Made by a program: the position numbers and the translations under genes. Below the pieces are notes generated by a model. It searched no databases. It was not told the origin of the DNA and was given only the letters and a program-made list of their open reading frames with translations. From Pseudooceanicola algae (GTDB lineage: Bacteria > Pseudomonadota > Alphaproteobacteria > Rhodobacterales > Rhodobacteraceae): a DNA stretch of 64,000 nucleotides. Every line of letters begins with the position of its first letter. The first letter of the stretch is position 1. Positions 9,398 to 18,527 of the stretch are shown here, in pieces. The stretch covers positions 2,018,001 to 2,082,000 of the forward strand of contig NZ_CP060436.1 of assembly GCF_003590145.2 (NCBI RefSeq), written 5' to 3'.

Positions 9398-10480
9398 ATG
9401 CTGAGGCTGGAGAAGCGGCCGCAGCCGTCGCGCACGCTGAGCTATGTGACACCGGTGCTGGCGGTGCTGATCACCATGGTCGCCGGGGGGCTGCTGTTTG
9501 CGCTGCTCGGCAAGGATCCGGTGGCGGCGATCCGCACGATCTTCTGGGATCCGTTGTTCGGGGAGTTTGCCTTTTACTATCGCCCGCAGTTGCTGGTGAA
9601 GGGCGGGCCTTTGATCCTGATCGCGCTTGGGCTGAGCCTTGGGTTCAAGGCCGGGATCTGGAACATCGGCGCAGAGGGGCAGTATATCATGGGCGCCATT
9701 GCCGGCGCCGGGGTCGGGCTGGCCTTCTACCCGCTGGAAGCGTGGTGGCTGTTCCCGCTGATGGTGATTGCCGGGGCGCTTGGCGGATGGGCCTGGGCGA
9801 TGATCCCGGCCCTTCTGAAGGTGCGGTTCGGGACCAACGAGATCCTGGTGAGCCTGATGCTGGTCTACGTGGCCGAGAATTTTCTGGCGTCGATGGCGAT
9901 CGGGGCGATGAAGAACCCCGAGGGCTTCGGGTTTCCGGGGTCGCGCAATCTTCAGCAGTATCCGTCGGCCCATAACGCCGAAATCATCGCCGGGACCGGC
10001 ATGCACTGGGGGGTGGCTGCGGCCTTCATCGCCGCGATCATGGCCTATGTGCTGATGAACCGGCACATCCTTGGCTACCAGATCCGGCTGACCGGGGACG
10101 CGCCACGGGCTGCGAAGTTTTCCGGCGTGAAGCCGGCGAGGCTGGTACTGTTCTGCTTGGGGACCGCCGGGGCGCTGGCCGGGCTCGCGGGGTTCTTCGA
10201 GGTTGCGGGGCCGGCGGGCCAGATCACCACCGGGTTCAATGTCGGCTACGGGTTCACGGCAATCATCGTCGCCTTTCTTGGCCGGCTGCATCCCTTCGGG
10301 ATCGTGCTGGCCGGGCTGCTGATGGCGCTGACCTATATCGGCGGCGAAGCGGCACAAAGCACGATGCAGCTGCCGGCGGCGGCAATCCAGGTTTTCCAGG
10401 GCATGTTGCTGTTCTTCCTGCTGGCCGTCGATCTGCTGACCAATTTCCGGGTGCGCCTGGACAAGAGAGAGGCCGCCTGA
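9398..10480 (+). CDS. ABC transporter permease 1 (nucleoside/BMP type)
   Basis: An inner-membrane permease of the branched-chain/ribose-type superfamily (BPD_transp_2), 360 residues with about ten hydrophobic segments. The family motif region is seen in GLSLGFKAGIWNIGAEGQYI and in RFGTNEILVSLMLVYVAENF. The first hydrophobic segment (about residues 15-40, VTPVLAVLITMVAGGLLFAL) is an uncleaved anchor. The stop overlaps the next permease's ATG by one base. It pairs with the second permease to form the membrane pore fed by the BMP-family binding protein. Confidence 0.93.
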   Translation: MLRLEKRPQPSRTLSYVTPVLAVLITMVAGGLLFALLGKDPVAAIRTIFWDPLFGEFAFYYRPQLLVKGGPLILIALGLSLGFKAGIWNIGAEGQYIMGAIAGAGVGLAFYPLEAWWLFPLMVIAGALGGWAWAMIPALLKVRFGTNEILVSLMLVYVAENFLASMAIGAMKNPEGFGFPGSRNLQQYPSAHNAEIIAGTGMHWGVAAAFIAAIMAYVLMNRHILGYQIRLTGDAPRAAKFSGVKPARLVLFCLGTAGALAGLAGFFEVAGPAGQITTGFNVGYGFTAIIVAFLGRLHPFGIVLAGLLMALTYIGGEAAQSTMQLPAAAIQVFQGMLLFFLLAVDLLTNFRVRLDKREAA

Positions 10481-11400
10481 TGGACCTGGGTGCAATCAAT
10501 CCGCTGCTGCTGGCGGCCTCGCTGATGGTTGCGGCCACGGCCGTGATGATCGCGGCCGTGGGCGAACTTGTGGTCGAGAAGGCCGGTGTGCTGAACCTTG
10601 GCGTCGAGGGCATGATGATCACCGGGGCGATCTGCGGCTTTGCCGCTGCGGCCACCACCGGGTCGCCGATGATCGGCTTTGCCGCGGCGGCCGGGGGCGG
10701 CGCGCTGCTGGCGCTGCTGTTCGCGCTGCTGACCCAGGTTGCCCTCGCCAACCAGGTTGCCAGCGGGCTGGCGCTGACCCTGTTCGGGCTGGGCATGTCG
10801 TCGCTGATCGGGCAGAGCTATGTCGGGGTCAAACCTCCGCCGACGCCCGATCTTGACATCCCGCTGCTGTCGGACATCCCGGTTCTGGGACCCGTGCTGT
10901 TCAGCCATGACCTGATGGTCTATTTCGGGCTGGCGCTGGTTGCGGCCGTCTGGGCATTCCTGAAGTACACGCGCGGCGGGCTGATCCTGAAAGCCGTGGG
11001 CGAGAACCACGCCGCGGCCCATGCGCTTGGCTACAAGGTAGTGCGGATCCGGGTGCTGGCGATCCTGTTCGGCGGCGCCTGCGCCGGTCTGGGCGGCGCT
11101 TACATCAGCCTGATCCGCGTGCCGCAATGGACCGAGGGCATGACCGGCGGCGCCGGCTGGATCGCCCTTGCACTGGTCGTCTTCGCCAGCTGGAAACCCT
11201 GGCGGGTCCTGCTGGGCGCCTACCTGTTCGGCGGCGTCACCGTGCTGCAGCTGAACCTGCAGGCTGCAGGACTTGCGATTCCCGCAGAATACCTTTCCAT
11301 GTCACCATACCTGATCACCATCCTCGTGCTGGTCATCATGTCGGCAGACCGCAGCGCAGCCCCGGCTTCGCTCGGGCGCACTTTCCACGCCTCGCAATGA
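10480..11400 (+). CDS. ABC transporter permease 2 (nucleoside/BMP type)
   Basis: The second permease of the importer, 306 residues with roughly eight to ten membrane segments. It carries the counterpart motifs GELVVEKAGVLNLGVEGMMI and NQVASGLALTLFGLGMSSLI, followed by the cytoplasmic coupling region YTRGGLILKAVGENHAAAHA. Typical of the family, it is shorter than permease 1. It is translationally coupled to permease 1 (TGATG overlap) and is followed 29 bases later by the binding-protein gene, so the order ATPase-permease-permease-binding protein completes the transporter. Confidence 0.93.
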   Translation: MDLGAINPLLLAASLMVAATAVMIAAVGELVVEKAGVLNLGVEGMMITGAICGFAAAATTGSPMIGFAAAAGGGALLALLFALLTQVALANQVASGLALTLFGLGMSSLIGQSYVGVKPPPTPDLDIPLLSDIPVLGPVLFSHDLMVYFGLALVAAVWAFLKYTRGGLILKAVGENHAAAHALGYKVVRIRVLAILFGGACAGLGGAYISLIRVPQWTEGMTGGAGWIALALVVFASWKPWRVLLGAYLFGGVTVLQLNLQAAGLAIPAEYLSMSPYLITILVLVIMSADRSAAPASLGRTFHASQ

Positions 11401-11429
11401 CGCGGCGACAAAACCAAGGGGAGCAAGTA

Positions 11430-12527
11430 ATGCTTATCAAGAAAAGAACCTTCCTGACCGGGGCGGCAACCGCGCTCGGGATGACGGCACTGGCCAGCGG
11501 CGCGGCCTTTGCGCAGGACGACAAGACGAAGGTCGGCTTCATCTACGTCGGCCCGATCAACGACGGCGGCTGGTCCCAGCACCACCACGAAAGCGCGCTG
11601 AAGATGATCGAGGAGATCGGCGCCGACAAGGTCGAGATGGTCTACCAGGAAAACGTGCCCGAGGGCCCGGATTCCGAACGGGCCATGACCCAGATGGCGC
11701 TGAACGGGGCGGATATCATCTTTTCCACCTCCTTCGGCTACATGGACCCGACGCTGAACGTCGCGACCAAGTTCCCGGACGTGAAGTTCGAGCACGCCAC
11801 CGGTTACAAGACCGCGCCGAACATGTCCGCCTATTCCGCCCGCTTCTATGAAGGGCGCGCCGTCCAGGGCACCATCGCGGGCAGCATGACCAAGAGCAAC
11901 ACTATCGGCTACATCGCCTCGGTGCCGATTCCCGAAGTCGTGCGCGGCATCAACTCGTCCTACATCCACGCCAAGAAGGTGAACCCGGATGTCGAGTTCA
12001 AGATCATCTGGCTCTACACCTGGATGGACCCGGCGAAAGAGGCGGACGCCGCCCGGACCCTGATCGAACAGGGCGCAGACGTGATCCTGCAGCACACCGA
12101 TTCCACCGCCCCCCTGGCTGCGGCACAGGCGGCTGGCGACGTTATCGGCTTCGGCCAGGCGGGCGACATGGCGGAATACGCCCCCTCGCCCCGGGTCTCT
12201 TCCATCATCGACAACTGGGCGCCCTACTACACCGCGCGCGTGCAGGCGGTCATGGACGGCACCTGGGAAACCCATTCGGTCTGGGAAGGCATCAACACCG
12301 GCATGGTCGGCATCGGCGAGATCTCCGACGTGGTGCCCGAGGACGTGAAAGCCGCCGCGCTGGAGATGAAGGACGCGATCTCGGCCGGGGAATACCATCC
12401 CTTCACCGGTCCGCTGAACAAACAGGACGGCACGCCCTGGCTGGCCGAAGGCGAAGTGGCGGATGACGGCACCCTCGCCGGCATGAGCTTCTACGTTGAA
12501 GGCCTGGAAGGCGACATCCCGCAATAA
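11430..12527 (+). CDS. BMP-family ABC transporter substrate-binding protein
   Basis: Periplasmic binding protein of the basic-membrane-protein (PnrA/Med) family, which binds purine nucleosides in characterised members. The 365-residue precursor begins MLIKKRTFLTGAATALGMTA, a secretion signal with probable cleavage after AFA, before QDD; no lipobox cysteine is present. The mature part begins KTKVGFIYVGPINDGGWSQH, matching the family N-terminus, and contains GADIIFSTSFGYMDP and EHATGYKTAPN. An AAGGGGAGC ribosome binding site precedes the ATG at 11430. It is the last gene of the xdh-transporter operon and is followed by an intrinsic terminator. Confidence 0.93.
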   Translation: MLIKKRTFLTGAATALGMTALASGAAFAQDDKTKVGFIYVGPINDGGWSQHHHESALKMIEEIGADKVEMVYQENVPEGPDSERAMTQMALNGADIIFSTSFGYMDPTLNVATKFPDVKFEHATGYKTAPNMSAYSARFYEGRAVQGTIAGSMTKSNTIGYIASVPIPEVVRGINSSYIHAKKVNPDVEFKIIWLYTWMDPAKEADAARTLIEQGADVILQHTDSTAPLAAAQAAGDVIGFGQAGDMAEYAPSPRVSSIIDNWAPYYTARVQAVMDGTWETHSVWEGINTGMVGIGEISDVVPEDVKAAALEMKDAISAGEYHPFTGPLNKQDGTPWLAEGEVADDGTLAGMSFYVEGLEGDIPQ

Positions 12528-12550
12528 GCGCGGCGTCTTTCACAAGATTT

Positions 12551-12583
12551 AGCCCCGTCGGAGAGATCCGGCGGGGCTTTTTC
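12551..12583 (+). terminator. Rho-independent terminator of the xdh/purine transporter operon
   Basis: An 11-base stem (AGCCCCGTCGG paired with CCGGCGGGGCT, one G-T pair) with a short AGAGAT loop is followed by TTTTTC. It lies 24 bases after the binding-protein stop. Confidence 0.88.
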
Positions 12584-12653
12584 ATTCCCGGCAAAGGTGC
12601 CGCGCGCGTGGGCTGCGCGGTCACCGGACCCCGAAGGGTCCGGTTCGGGGCGC

Positions 12654-15161
12654 TCAGGCGTCCAGGCGGATGGTGGTGTTCTTCGGATCATAAGGGCTGT
12701 CTTCGGTGATCTCCGCATCCCAAAGCTCATTGAACATCTTCACCTTCAGCTTCGTCCCCGGCACCGCAAGCGCAGGCGCGACATAGCCCATGCCGATACT
12801 TTTCCCGAAGGCCACCGAATAGCCGCCCGAAGTCAGGCGCCCGACCTTGGTCGCACCGTCGTAAAGCGCCTCGCGGCCCCAGGGATCGGCGTCGTCGGGG
12901 CCGTCGATCAGCAGGGTGACGCATTTCGACCGCACGCCCAGCGCTTCCATCGCCGCCTTGCCGTGGAAATCCTTGGACAGGTCGATGAAGCGCGGCAGGT
13001 CAGCTTCGGCCGGTGTCGCGTCGCGGCCAAGCTCGTTGCCGAAGGCGCGGTAGGATTTCTCCTGACGCAGCCAGTTCTGAGCGCGGGCGCCGACCAGCTT
13101 CAGGCCCAGCGGCTCACCGGCCTTCATCAGCGCATCCCATAGATGGTTCTGCATTTCCATCGGGTGGTGCAGTTCCCAGCCCAGTTCGCCTGTGTAGGCC
13201 ACGCGGATGGCGTTGACGGGCACCATGCCCAGTTCGATCTGGCGGGCCGACAGCCAGGGGAAGCGCTTGTTCGACAGGGCCGTTTCCGGGTCCGCATCCC
13301 GGATAAGGGTCTTCAGCAGGTCGCGGGATTTCGGCCCGGCGATGGCGAAGACGCCCCATTGGGTGGTGACATCCTGCACGATGACCAGCTTGCCGGTCTT
13401 CGCCATGAAATCCTCCGCCGACTTCAGCAGGTAATCCTGGTCATAGGCGGTCCAGGCCCCGGCGGAAACAAGGTAATAGCTGTCTTCGGCGTTGCGCACG
13501 ATGGTGTATTCCGTGCGCGTGGTGCCGGCGCTGGTCAGCGCATAGGTCAAGTTGATGCGGCCCACCTTGGGCAGCTTGTTGCAGGTGAACCAGTCCAGGA
13601 ATTCGGTCGCGCCGTTGCCCTTGACCGTGTGCTTGGTGAAGGCCGTGGCATCCACCAGCCCGACGCCTTCGCGGATCGCCTTGGCTTCCTCCACCGCATA
13701 TTGCCACCAGCCGCCGCGGCGGAAACTGCGCGCGGCGTGGTCGTCGAAGCCTTCGGGCGCATAGTAGTTCGGGCGTTCCCAGCCGTTGACGTGGCCGAAC
13801 TGCGCCCCGGCCGCCTTCTGGCGATCATAGGCCGGCGAGGTGCGCAGGGGGCGGGCCGCCGGGCGTTCCTCGTCCGGGTGGTGCAGGATGAAGACATGCT
13901 CGTAGGCTTCTTCGTTCTTGGCCACGGCGTACTCCGTGGTCATCCAGTTGCCGTAGCGCTTGGGGTCAAGGCTGGCCATGTCGATCTCGGCTTCGCCGTC
14001 CACCATCATCTGCGCCAGGTAATAGCCCGTGCCGCCCGCCGCCGTGATCCCGAACGAGAACCCTTCGGCCAGCCACATGTTGCGCAGGCCCGGCGCGGGG
14101 CCGACCAGCGGGTTGCCATCCGGCGTGTAGCAGATCGGACCGTTGAAATCGTCCTTCAGGCCCACGGTTTCGGAACTGGGCAGACGGTGGATCATCGACA
14201 TGTATTCCTCTTCGATCCGGTCCAGATCGAGCGGGAAGAGGTCGGCGCGGAAACTGTCGGGCACACCATAGGCAAAGCGCGCCGGGGCGTTGCGTTCATA
14301 GGGGCCAAGGATCCAGCCGCCGCGTTCCTCGCGCACGTACCATTTCGCATCGGCATCGCGCAGAACCGGGTGCTCTGCCCCGCCCTGCTGGCGGTAGGCG
14401 ACCAGCGCGGGGTCGGGTTCAGTGACAATGAACTGGTGTTCGACCGGGATCGCCGGGGTCTTGATCCCCAGCAGCTTTGCGGTGCGCTGCGCATGGTTGC
14501 CGGTGGCAGTGACGACGTGCTCGGCAGTGATGACGGCGGTTTCCTCGGAGGGCACCAGGTTGCCGCCCTTCTCGACCATCTTCGTGACGCCGACCTGCCA
14601 TTCCGACCCGGTCCATGTGTAGCTGTCGACCTGCCATTTGCGTTCGATCACCACACCGCGCTGACGCGCGCCCTTGGCCATGGCCATGGTGACATCGGCA
14701 GGGTTGATATAGCCATCGGTCGGGTGGAAGATCGCGCCCTGCAGCCCCTCGACATTGACCAGCGGCCAGCGCTCCCTGATCTGCGCCGGGGTCATCCATT
14801 CATAGGGCACACCAGCAGTTTCGGCAGTGCTGGCATATAGCCTGTATTCGTCCATCCGCGACGTGGTCTGGGCCATGCGCAGGTTCCCGACCACGGAAAA
14901 GCCCGCGTTCAGCCCCGTTTCCGCCTCGAGCGTCTTGTAGAAATCGACCGAGTACTTGTGGATATGGGTGGTCGCGTAGCTCATGTTGAACAGCGGCAAC
15001 AGTCCGGCCGCATGCCAGGTCGATCCGCTGGTCAGCTCGTCCCGTTCCAGCAGCATGACATCCTGCCAACCCGCCTTTGCAAGATGATAGGCGATCGAGG
15101 TCCCGACGGCACCGCCGCCGACAACCAGGGCCTTGACGTGGGTTTTGATGGCGGAATTCAT
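12654..15161 (-). CDS. GcvT-family FAD dehydrogenase (dimethylglycine/sarcosine dehydrogenase-like)
   Basis: An 835-residue flavoprotein with an N-terminal FAD-dependent oxidoreductase domain and a C-terminal folate-binding GcvT/aminomethyltransferase region. The Rossmann motif is VKALVVGGGAVGTSIAYHLA. The next block, SGSTWHAAGLLP, is where dimethylglycine and sarcosine dehydrogenases bind FAD covalently through histidine. The C-terminal half shows VYTGELGWELHHP-like GcvT features (IRVAYTGELGWELHHPME) and GRLTSGGYSVAFGKSIGMGY. These enzymes demethylate methylated glycines, pass the carbon to tetrahydrofolate and electrons to ETF; etfBA is divergent next door. The ATG at 15161 has the ribosome site AGGAAAGGT; the longer frame upstream is not conserved. 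Exact substrate is inferred only. Confidence 0.88.
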   Translation of the reverse strand: MNSAIKTHVKALVVGGGAVGTSIAYHLAKAGWQDVMLLERDELTSGSTWHAAGLLPLFNMSYATTHIHKYSVDFYKTLEAETGLNAGFSVVGNLRMAQTTSRMDEYRLYASTAETAGVPYEWMTPAQIRERWPLVNVEGLQGAIFHPTDGYINPADVTMAMAKGARQRGVVIERKWQVDSYTWTGSEWQVGVTKMVEKGGNLVPSEETAVITAEHVVTATGNHAQRTAKLLGIKTPAIPVEHQFIVTEPDPALVAYRQQGGAEHPVLRDADAKWYVREERGGWILGPYERNAPARFAYGVPDSFRADLFPLDLDRIEEEYMSMIHRLPSSETVGLKDDFNGPICYTPDGNPLVGPAPGLRNMWLAEGFSFGITAAGGTGYYLAQMMVDGEAEIDMASLDPKRYGNWMTTEYAVAKNEEAYEHVFILHHPDEERPAARPLRTSPAYDRQKAAGAQFGHVNGWERPNYYAPEGFDDHAARSFRRGGWWQYAVEEAKAIREGVGLVDATAFTKHTVKGNGATEFLDWFTCNKLPKVGRINLTYALTSAGTTRTEYTIVRNAEDSYYLVSAGAWTAYDQDYLLKSAEDFMAKTGKLVIVQDVTTQWGVFAIAGPKSRDLLKTLIRDADPETALSNKRFPWLSARQIELGMVPVNAIRVAYTGELGWELHHPMEMQNHLWDALMKAGEPLGLKLVGARAQNWLRQEKSYRAFGNELGRDATPAEADLPRFIDLSKDFHGKAAMEALGVRSKCVTLLIDGPDDADPWGREALYDGATKVGRLTSGGYSVAFGKSIGMGYVAPALAVPGTKLKVKMFNELWDAEITEDSPYDPKNTTIRLDA

Positions 15162-15576
15162 GGCGCACCTTTCCTGATGGAGGCCGGATCCTGTTGCAGG
15201 CCCGAGACTATGAGACATCCCGGTCGTGCCGGGTTCAGGAAAGAGGTTTAGCAGCAATTGCAGACGGCGCAGGGTCCAGCCGACCAAATCCACGCCGAAA
15301 CCGACCTTGGCAAAGATTCCGCCCCGGACACCGGAGATGCCGGCGGATCGACGTCGGATTTCCCGCGCGATGCGGTGAAAAAAGCCGCCTTGCGCGCGGT
15401 TTGCCCCGGTCTTCGTGCAAGGACGGCGGATCTGTGGATCAAAACGTGACGTTGCCCGGCTGTAGAAAGTCTGTTTTGGGCTGTCATGCCGGCGATCAGG
15501 ATTATATCAAGCTCCGGAGTGGATGCGCGCGGCCCAAATCCGCCGCGGCACCGGACAACAGAGGGAGTGACCGCCA
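15162..15576. promoter_or_regulatory. Divergent intergenic region, GcvT-dehydrogenase / etfBA
   Basis: This 415-base gap has no convincing gene and must hold both divergent promoters. No clear -35/-10 pair could be chosen. The ribosome site for etfB (AGAGGGAGTGACC) lies immediately before 15577. Confidence 0.5.
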
Positions 15577-16335
15577 ATGAAGGTACTTGTACCTGTCAAG
15601 CGCGTGATCGATTACAACGTGAAAGTCCGCGTCAAGGCGGATGGAACGGGCGTCGATCTTGCCAATGTGAAAATGTCGATGAACCCGTTTGACGAGATAG
15701 CCGTCGAAGAGGCCATCCGTCTGAAAGAAGCCGGCAAGGCCGATGAGGTCATCGCGGTTTCCATCGGTGTGAAACAGGCGCAGGAAACCCTGCGCACGGC
15801 CCTGGCCATGGGTGCGGATCGCGCGATCCTGATCGTGGCCGCCGACGATGTGCATCAGGATATCGAGCCGCTCTCCGTGGCCAAGATCCTGAAAGGCGTC
15901 ATCGAAGCCGAAGAGCCGGGCCTGGTGATTGCCGGGAAACAGGCGATCGACAACGACATGAATGCCACCGGCCAGATGCTGGCCGCGCTGACCGGCTGGG
16001 CCCAGGCGACCTTTGCCAACAAGCTGGACATCGATGGCGACAGCGCCGTCGTGACCCGCGAAGTGGACGGCGGCCTGCAGACCATCAAGGTCAAGCTGCC
16101 CGCCATCGTGACGGCCGACCTGCGCCTGAACGAACCGCGCTATGCCAGCCTGCCCAACATCATGAAGGCCAAGAAGAAGCCACTGGATGAAAAGACGCCC
16201 GCCGACTATGGCGTGGACGTCACGCCGCGGCTTCAGGTGGTCAAGACCTCTGAACCCGAAACCCGCCAGGCCGGCGAGATGGTTGGGTCGGTCGATGAAC
16301 TGGTGGCGAAACTCAAAGAGAAGGGGATCGTCTGA
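15577..16335 (+). CDS. etfB: Electron transfer flavoprotein beta subunit
   Basis: The beta subunit of ETF, which carries electrons from acyl-CoA and dimethylglycine/sarcosine dehydrogenases to ETF-ubiquinone oxidoreductase. The 252-residue product starts [20 protein letters not shown] and has the AMP-binding and interaction segments [20 protein letters not shown] and [20 protein letters not shown], the latter being the ETF-beta signature. It has normal family length. The stop overlaps the etfA start (TGATG). Hbd downstream and the divergent GcvT dehydrogenase upstream fit the role of ETF in acyl-CoA and methylamine oxidation. Confidence 0.97.
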   Translation: MKVLVPVKRVIDYNVKVRVKADGTGVDLANVKMSMNPFDEIAVEEAIRLKEAGKADEVIAVSIGVKQAQETLRTALAMGADRAILIVAADDVHQDIEPLSVAKILKGVIEAEEPGLVIAGKQAIDNDMNATGQMLAALTGWAQATFANKLDIDGDSAVVTREVDGGLQTIKVKLPAIVTADLRLNEPRYASLPNIMKAKKKPLDEKTPADYGVDVTPRLQVVKTSEPETRQAGEMVGSVDELVAKLKEKGIV

Positions 16336-17261
16336 TGGCCGTTCTTCTGCTTGCTGAAATCAACGATGGCGTCCTGGCGATGGATGCCACTGCCAAGACC
16401 GTCACCGCAGCCCAGAAGCTGGGCGAAGTGACGCTGCTTTGTGCCGGTGCCAAGGTGGCGGATGCCGCAGCCGAAGCTGCGGGCATTGCCGGTGTCGCCA
16501 AGGTGCTGGTGGCCGAGGATGCGCTGTACGGTCACCGTCTGGCCGAACCCGTGTCGTCGCTGCTGGCCAAGCTGGGCGCGGACTACGATCACATCGTGGC
16601 ACCGGCGACCACCGACGCCAAGAACATCCTGCCGCGCGTCGCCGCGCTGCTGGACGTGATGATCCTGAGCGACGTGACCGGGGTCGTCGATGGCGATACC
16701 TTCGAACGCCCGATCTATGCCGGCAACGCGATACAGACGGTCAAGTCGCTGGATCCCAAGAAGGTGATCACCTTCCGGACCTCGACCTTCGACGCGGCCG
16801 GCACCGGTGGCTCCGCCCCGGTTGAAAGCGTGGAAAGCGCCGAAGATCCCGCACTGTCGGAATGGGTCGAGGACAAGGTTGCGACCAGCGACCGCCCCGA
16901 GCTGACCAGCGCCGGTGTTGTCGTTTCGGGTGGCCGTGGCGTCGGATCCCAGGAAGATTTCGCGCTGATCGAGAAGCTGGCCGACAAGCTGGGGGCCGCT
17001 GTCGGTGCCTCGCGTGCGGCGGTGGATTCGGGCTTTGCGCCGAACGACTGGCAGGTGGGCCAGACCGGCAAGGTCGTGGCGCCCGAGCTCTACGTGGCCG
17101 TCGGCATCTCCGGTGCGATCCAGCACCTTGCAGGGATGAAGGACAGCAAGGTCATCGTGGCGATCAACAAGGACGAAGAGGCGCCGATTTTCCAGGTGGC
17201 CGATTTCGGCCTGGTCGCTGACCTGTTCGAAGCCGTGCCTGAGCTTATCGAGAAGCTTTGA
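16335..17261 (+). CDS. etfA: Electron transfer flavoprotein alpha subunit
   Basis: The FAD-binding alpha subunit of ETF, 308 residues. The N-terminal half forms the alpha/beta domain that packs on EtfB. The C-terminal FAD domain contains [20 protein letters not shown], the ETF-alpha signature [20 protein letters not shown], and [19 protein letters not shown]. It is translationally coupled to etfB and followed within 30 bases by an intrinsic terminator, so etfBA is a two-gene unit. Together with EtfB it forms the soluble cytoplasmic heterodimer that reduces the membrane ETF dehydrogenase. Confidence 0.97.
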   Translation: MAVLLLAEINDGVLAMDATAKTVTAAQKLGEVTLLCAGAKVADAAAEAAGIAGVAKVLVAEDALYGHRLAEPVSSLLAKLGADYDHIVAPATTDAKNILPRVAALLDVMILSDVTGVVDGDTFERPIYAGNAIQTVKSLDPKKVITFRTSTFDAAGTGGSAPVESVESAEDPALSEWVEDKVATSDRPELTSAGVVVSGGRGVGSQEDFALIEKLADKLGAAVGASRAAVDSGFAPNDWQVGQTGKVVAPELYVAVGISGAIQHLAGMKDSKVIVAINKDEEAPIFQVADFGLVADLFEAVPELIEKL

Positions 17262-17288
17262 GGCCCGCCAAGGCCTGAGCCAAGATTG

Positions 17289-17318
17289 AAAGGGTCCGCC
17301 GGTATGGCGGGCCTTTTT
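17289..17318 (+). terminator. Terminator of etfBA
   Basis: A GGTCCGCC/GGCGGGCC stem with a GTAT-type loop is followed by a run of six T. It lies about 30 bases after the etfA stop. Confidence 0.85.
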
Positions 17319-17365
17319 TCGTTGTCCTCTGAGGGACCGAGGGCAATGCGGTCGGGTTTGGCGCC

Positions 17366-17442
17366 GGGGGCTCTGCCCCCACGCCCGGTGACCGCTCGAG
17401 GCGGTCGCCGGGCGTTCCCCCGGGATATTTTCAACAGGGAAA
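17366..17442 (+). repeat. Dispersed GC-rich palindromic repeat, full-length copy
   Basis: The best complete copy of the repeat family. It contains the palindrome GGGGGCTCTGCCCCC, an internal hairpin with 14-base arms (CGCCCGGTGACCGC against GCGGTCGCCGGGCG, one mismatch), and the tail CCCCCGGGATATTTTCAACA, then GGGAAAC. It lies between the convergent etfA and DUF6473 genes. Confidence 0.8.
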
Positions 17443-17452
17443 CCATGGGGAA

Positions 17453-18259
17453 CTAGCGGGCACGGCGCGTGCGTTTGTCGGACAGGATCGCAGTCAGGGG
17501 GTCGATCAGCATTTCGGCCGCCAGTTCGTGTGCTGCGGGGGGAAAGTGGCGGGCCGCCGTGGCGGCTTCGTCCGGGGCGAAGAACATGCCCTGGGTGCCA
17601 CGTTCAAGGAGCGCGGAACTGGGGATCGTATAGGCGAAGCCTTTGGTCAGGGTGGAAATCCGGGTCAGCATGGCTTCGGTGACAAGTGCGGCTGACAGGC
17701 TGGGAAGGAGATCAGGCCGGGGTTCTGGCAACGCCGCCGATTGTTTCCGAGGGGCCTGCGCGGCGAACCAGAAGCCGAGGACCGGTGGGGCTATCCGGTC
17801 GAGGAGCATTTCCATCTTGAGCACCCATGTCTCCTGCAATTCTCGGCGCAGGCTGGCAAAGGCGTCGGCGTCGCAGGCGCACAAGGTGGTCAGCATCTGC
17901 CCGACATGGTGGAAGCCGGTGAAGTCGAAGTTCGGGAACAGGCCCTGCAACAGGCCGGTCGCATTCAGAAAGCGGTCATTGCGCATAGGATGGACCGAAT
18001 AGTACCTGTTTGACATATTCAGCGCCCCGGGCATGCGCAGCACCACCGCCCGCGCGCAATTGACGATTTCCAGCAACGCCGGATCCGACAGGAAGACATC
18101 CGGGCCGGCATTGGCGATGCCGAGGTTCACCACAGGCAGACCGAAGTCTTCTTCCAGCATCCCCGGGAAGGGCCGCGCGATGTAGCGGCCATATGTCTCG
18201 TCTCCGCCAAGGCAGGCCAGGTAATCGCCCTTGAGCGCCCGCGCCGGACCGCGAAACAT
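17453..18259 (-). CDS. DUF6473 family protein, N-terminus apparently broken by a frameshift
   Basis: A protein of unknown function that I recognise as the Rhodobacteraceae DUF6473 family. Family segments are MFRGPARALKG, CLGGDETYGRYIARPFPGML, NLGIANAGPDVFL and LNMSNRYYSVHPMRNDRFLN. The first in-frame ATG (18259, 268 residues) lies inside a conserved block: the same frame continues upstream as EQPGHGGLAYFPCRYGASRQ before the MFRGP segment, without any standard start codon before the stop at 18391. An ATG at 18345 would enter this frame if the six-C run at 18335-18340 had seven Cs. The gene therefore either carries a one-base deletion, uses a rare start, or reflects a sequence error. Confidence 0.7.
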   Translation of the reverse strand: MFRGPARALKGDYLACLGGDETYGRYIARPFPGMLEEDFGLPVVNLGIANAGPDVFLSDPALLEIVNCARAVVLRMPGALNMSNRYYSVHPMRNDRFLNATGLLQGLFPNFDFTGFHHVGQMLTTLCACDADAFASLRRELQETWVLKMEMLLDRIAPPVLGFWFAAQAPRKQSAALPEPRPDLLPSLSAALVTEAMLTRISTLTKGFAYTIPSSALLERGTQGMFFAPDEAATAARHFPPAAHELAAEMLIDPLTAILSDKRTRRAR

Positions 18260-18527
18260 CTGTCGCGATGCCCCGTAGCGACAGGGAAAGTAAGCAAGCC
18301 CGCCATGGCCCGGCTGTTCGATCGCGATGATGCACCCCCCGACATGCTGTCTGAGGCCAAAGGGTGACCGAGAAATCTTGCTCTTTGCCTAAACGCTGCA
18401 TTTTAAGGGTTTACGCCGCGCTCCGACCGTTGGTGCCAGTCAAGACTGAGGCTGCGCATGCGGTGAAGGCTTGCGGGGGGCGACGCATTTCTCCACATTG
18501 CGCGCAAGGCAGCAGCAGGAGAGCCCG

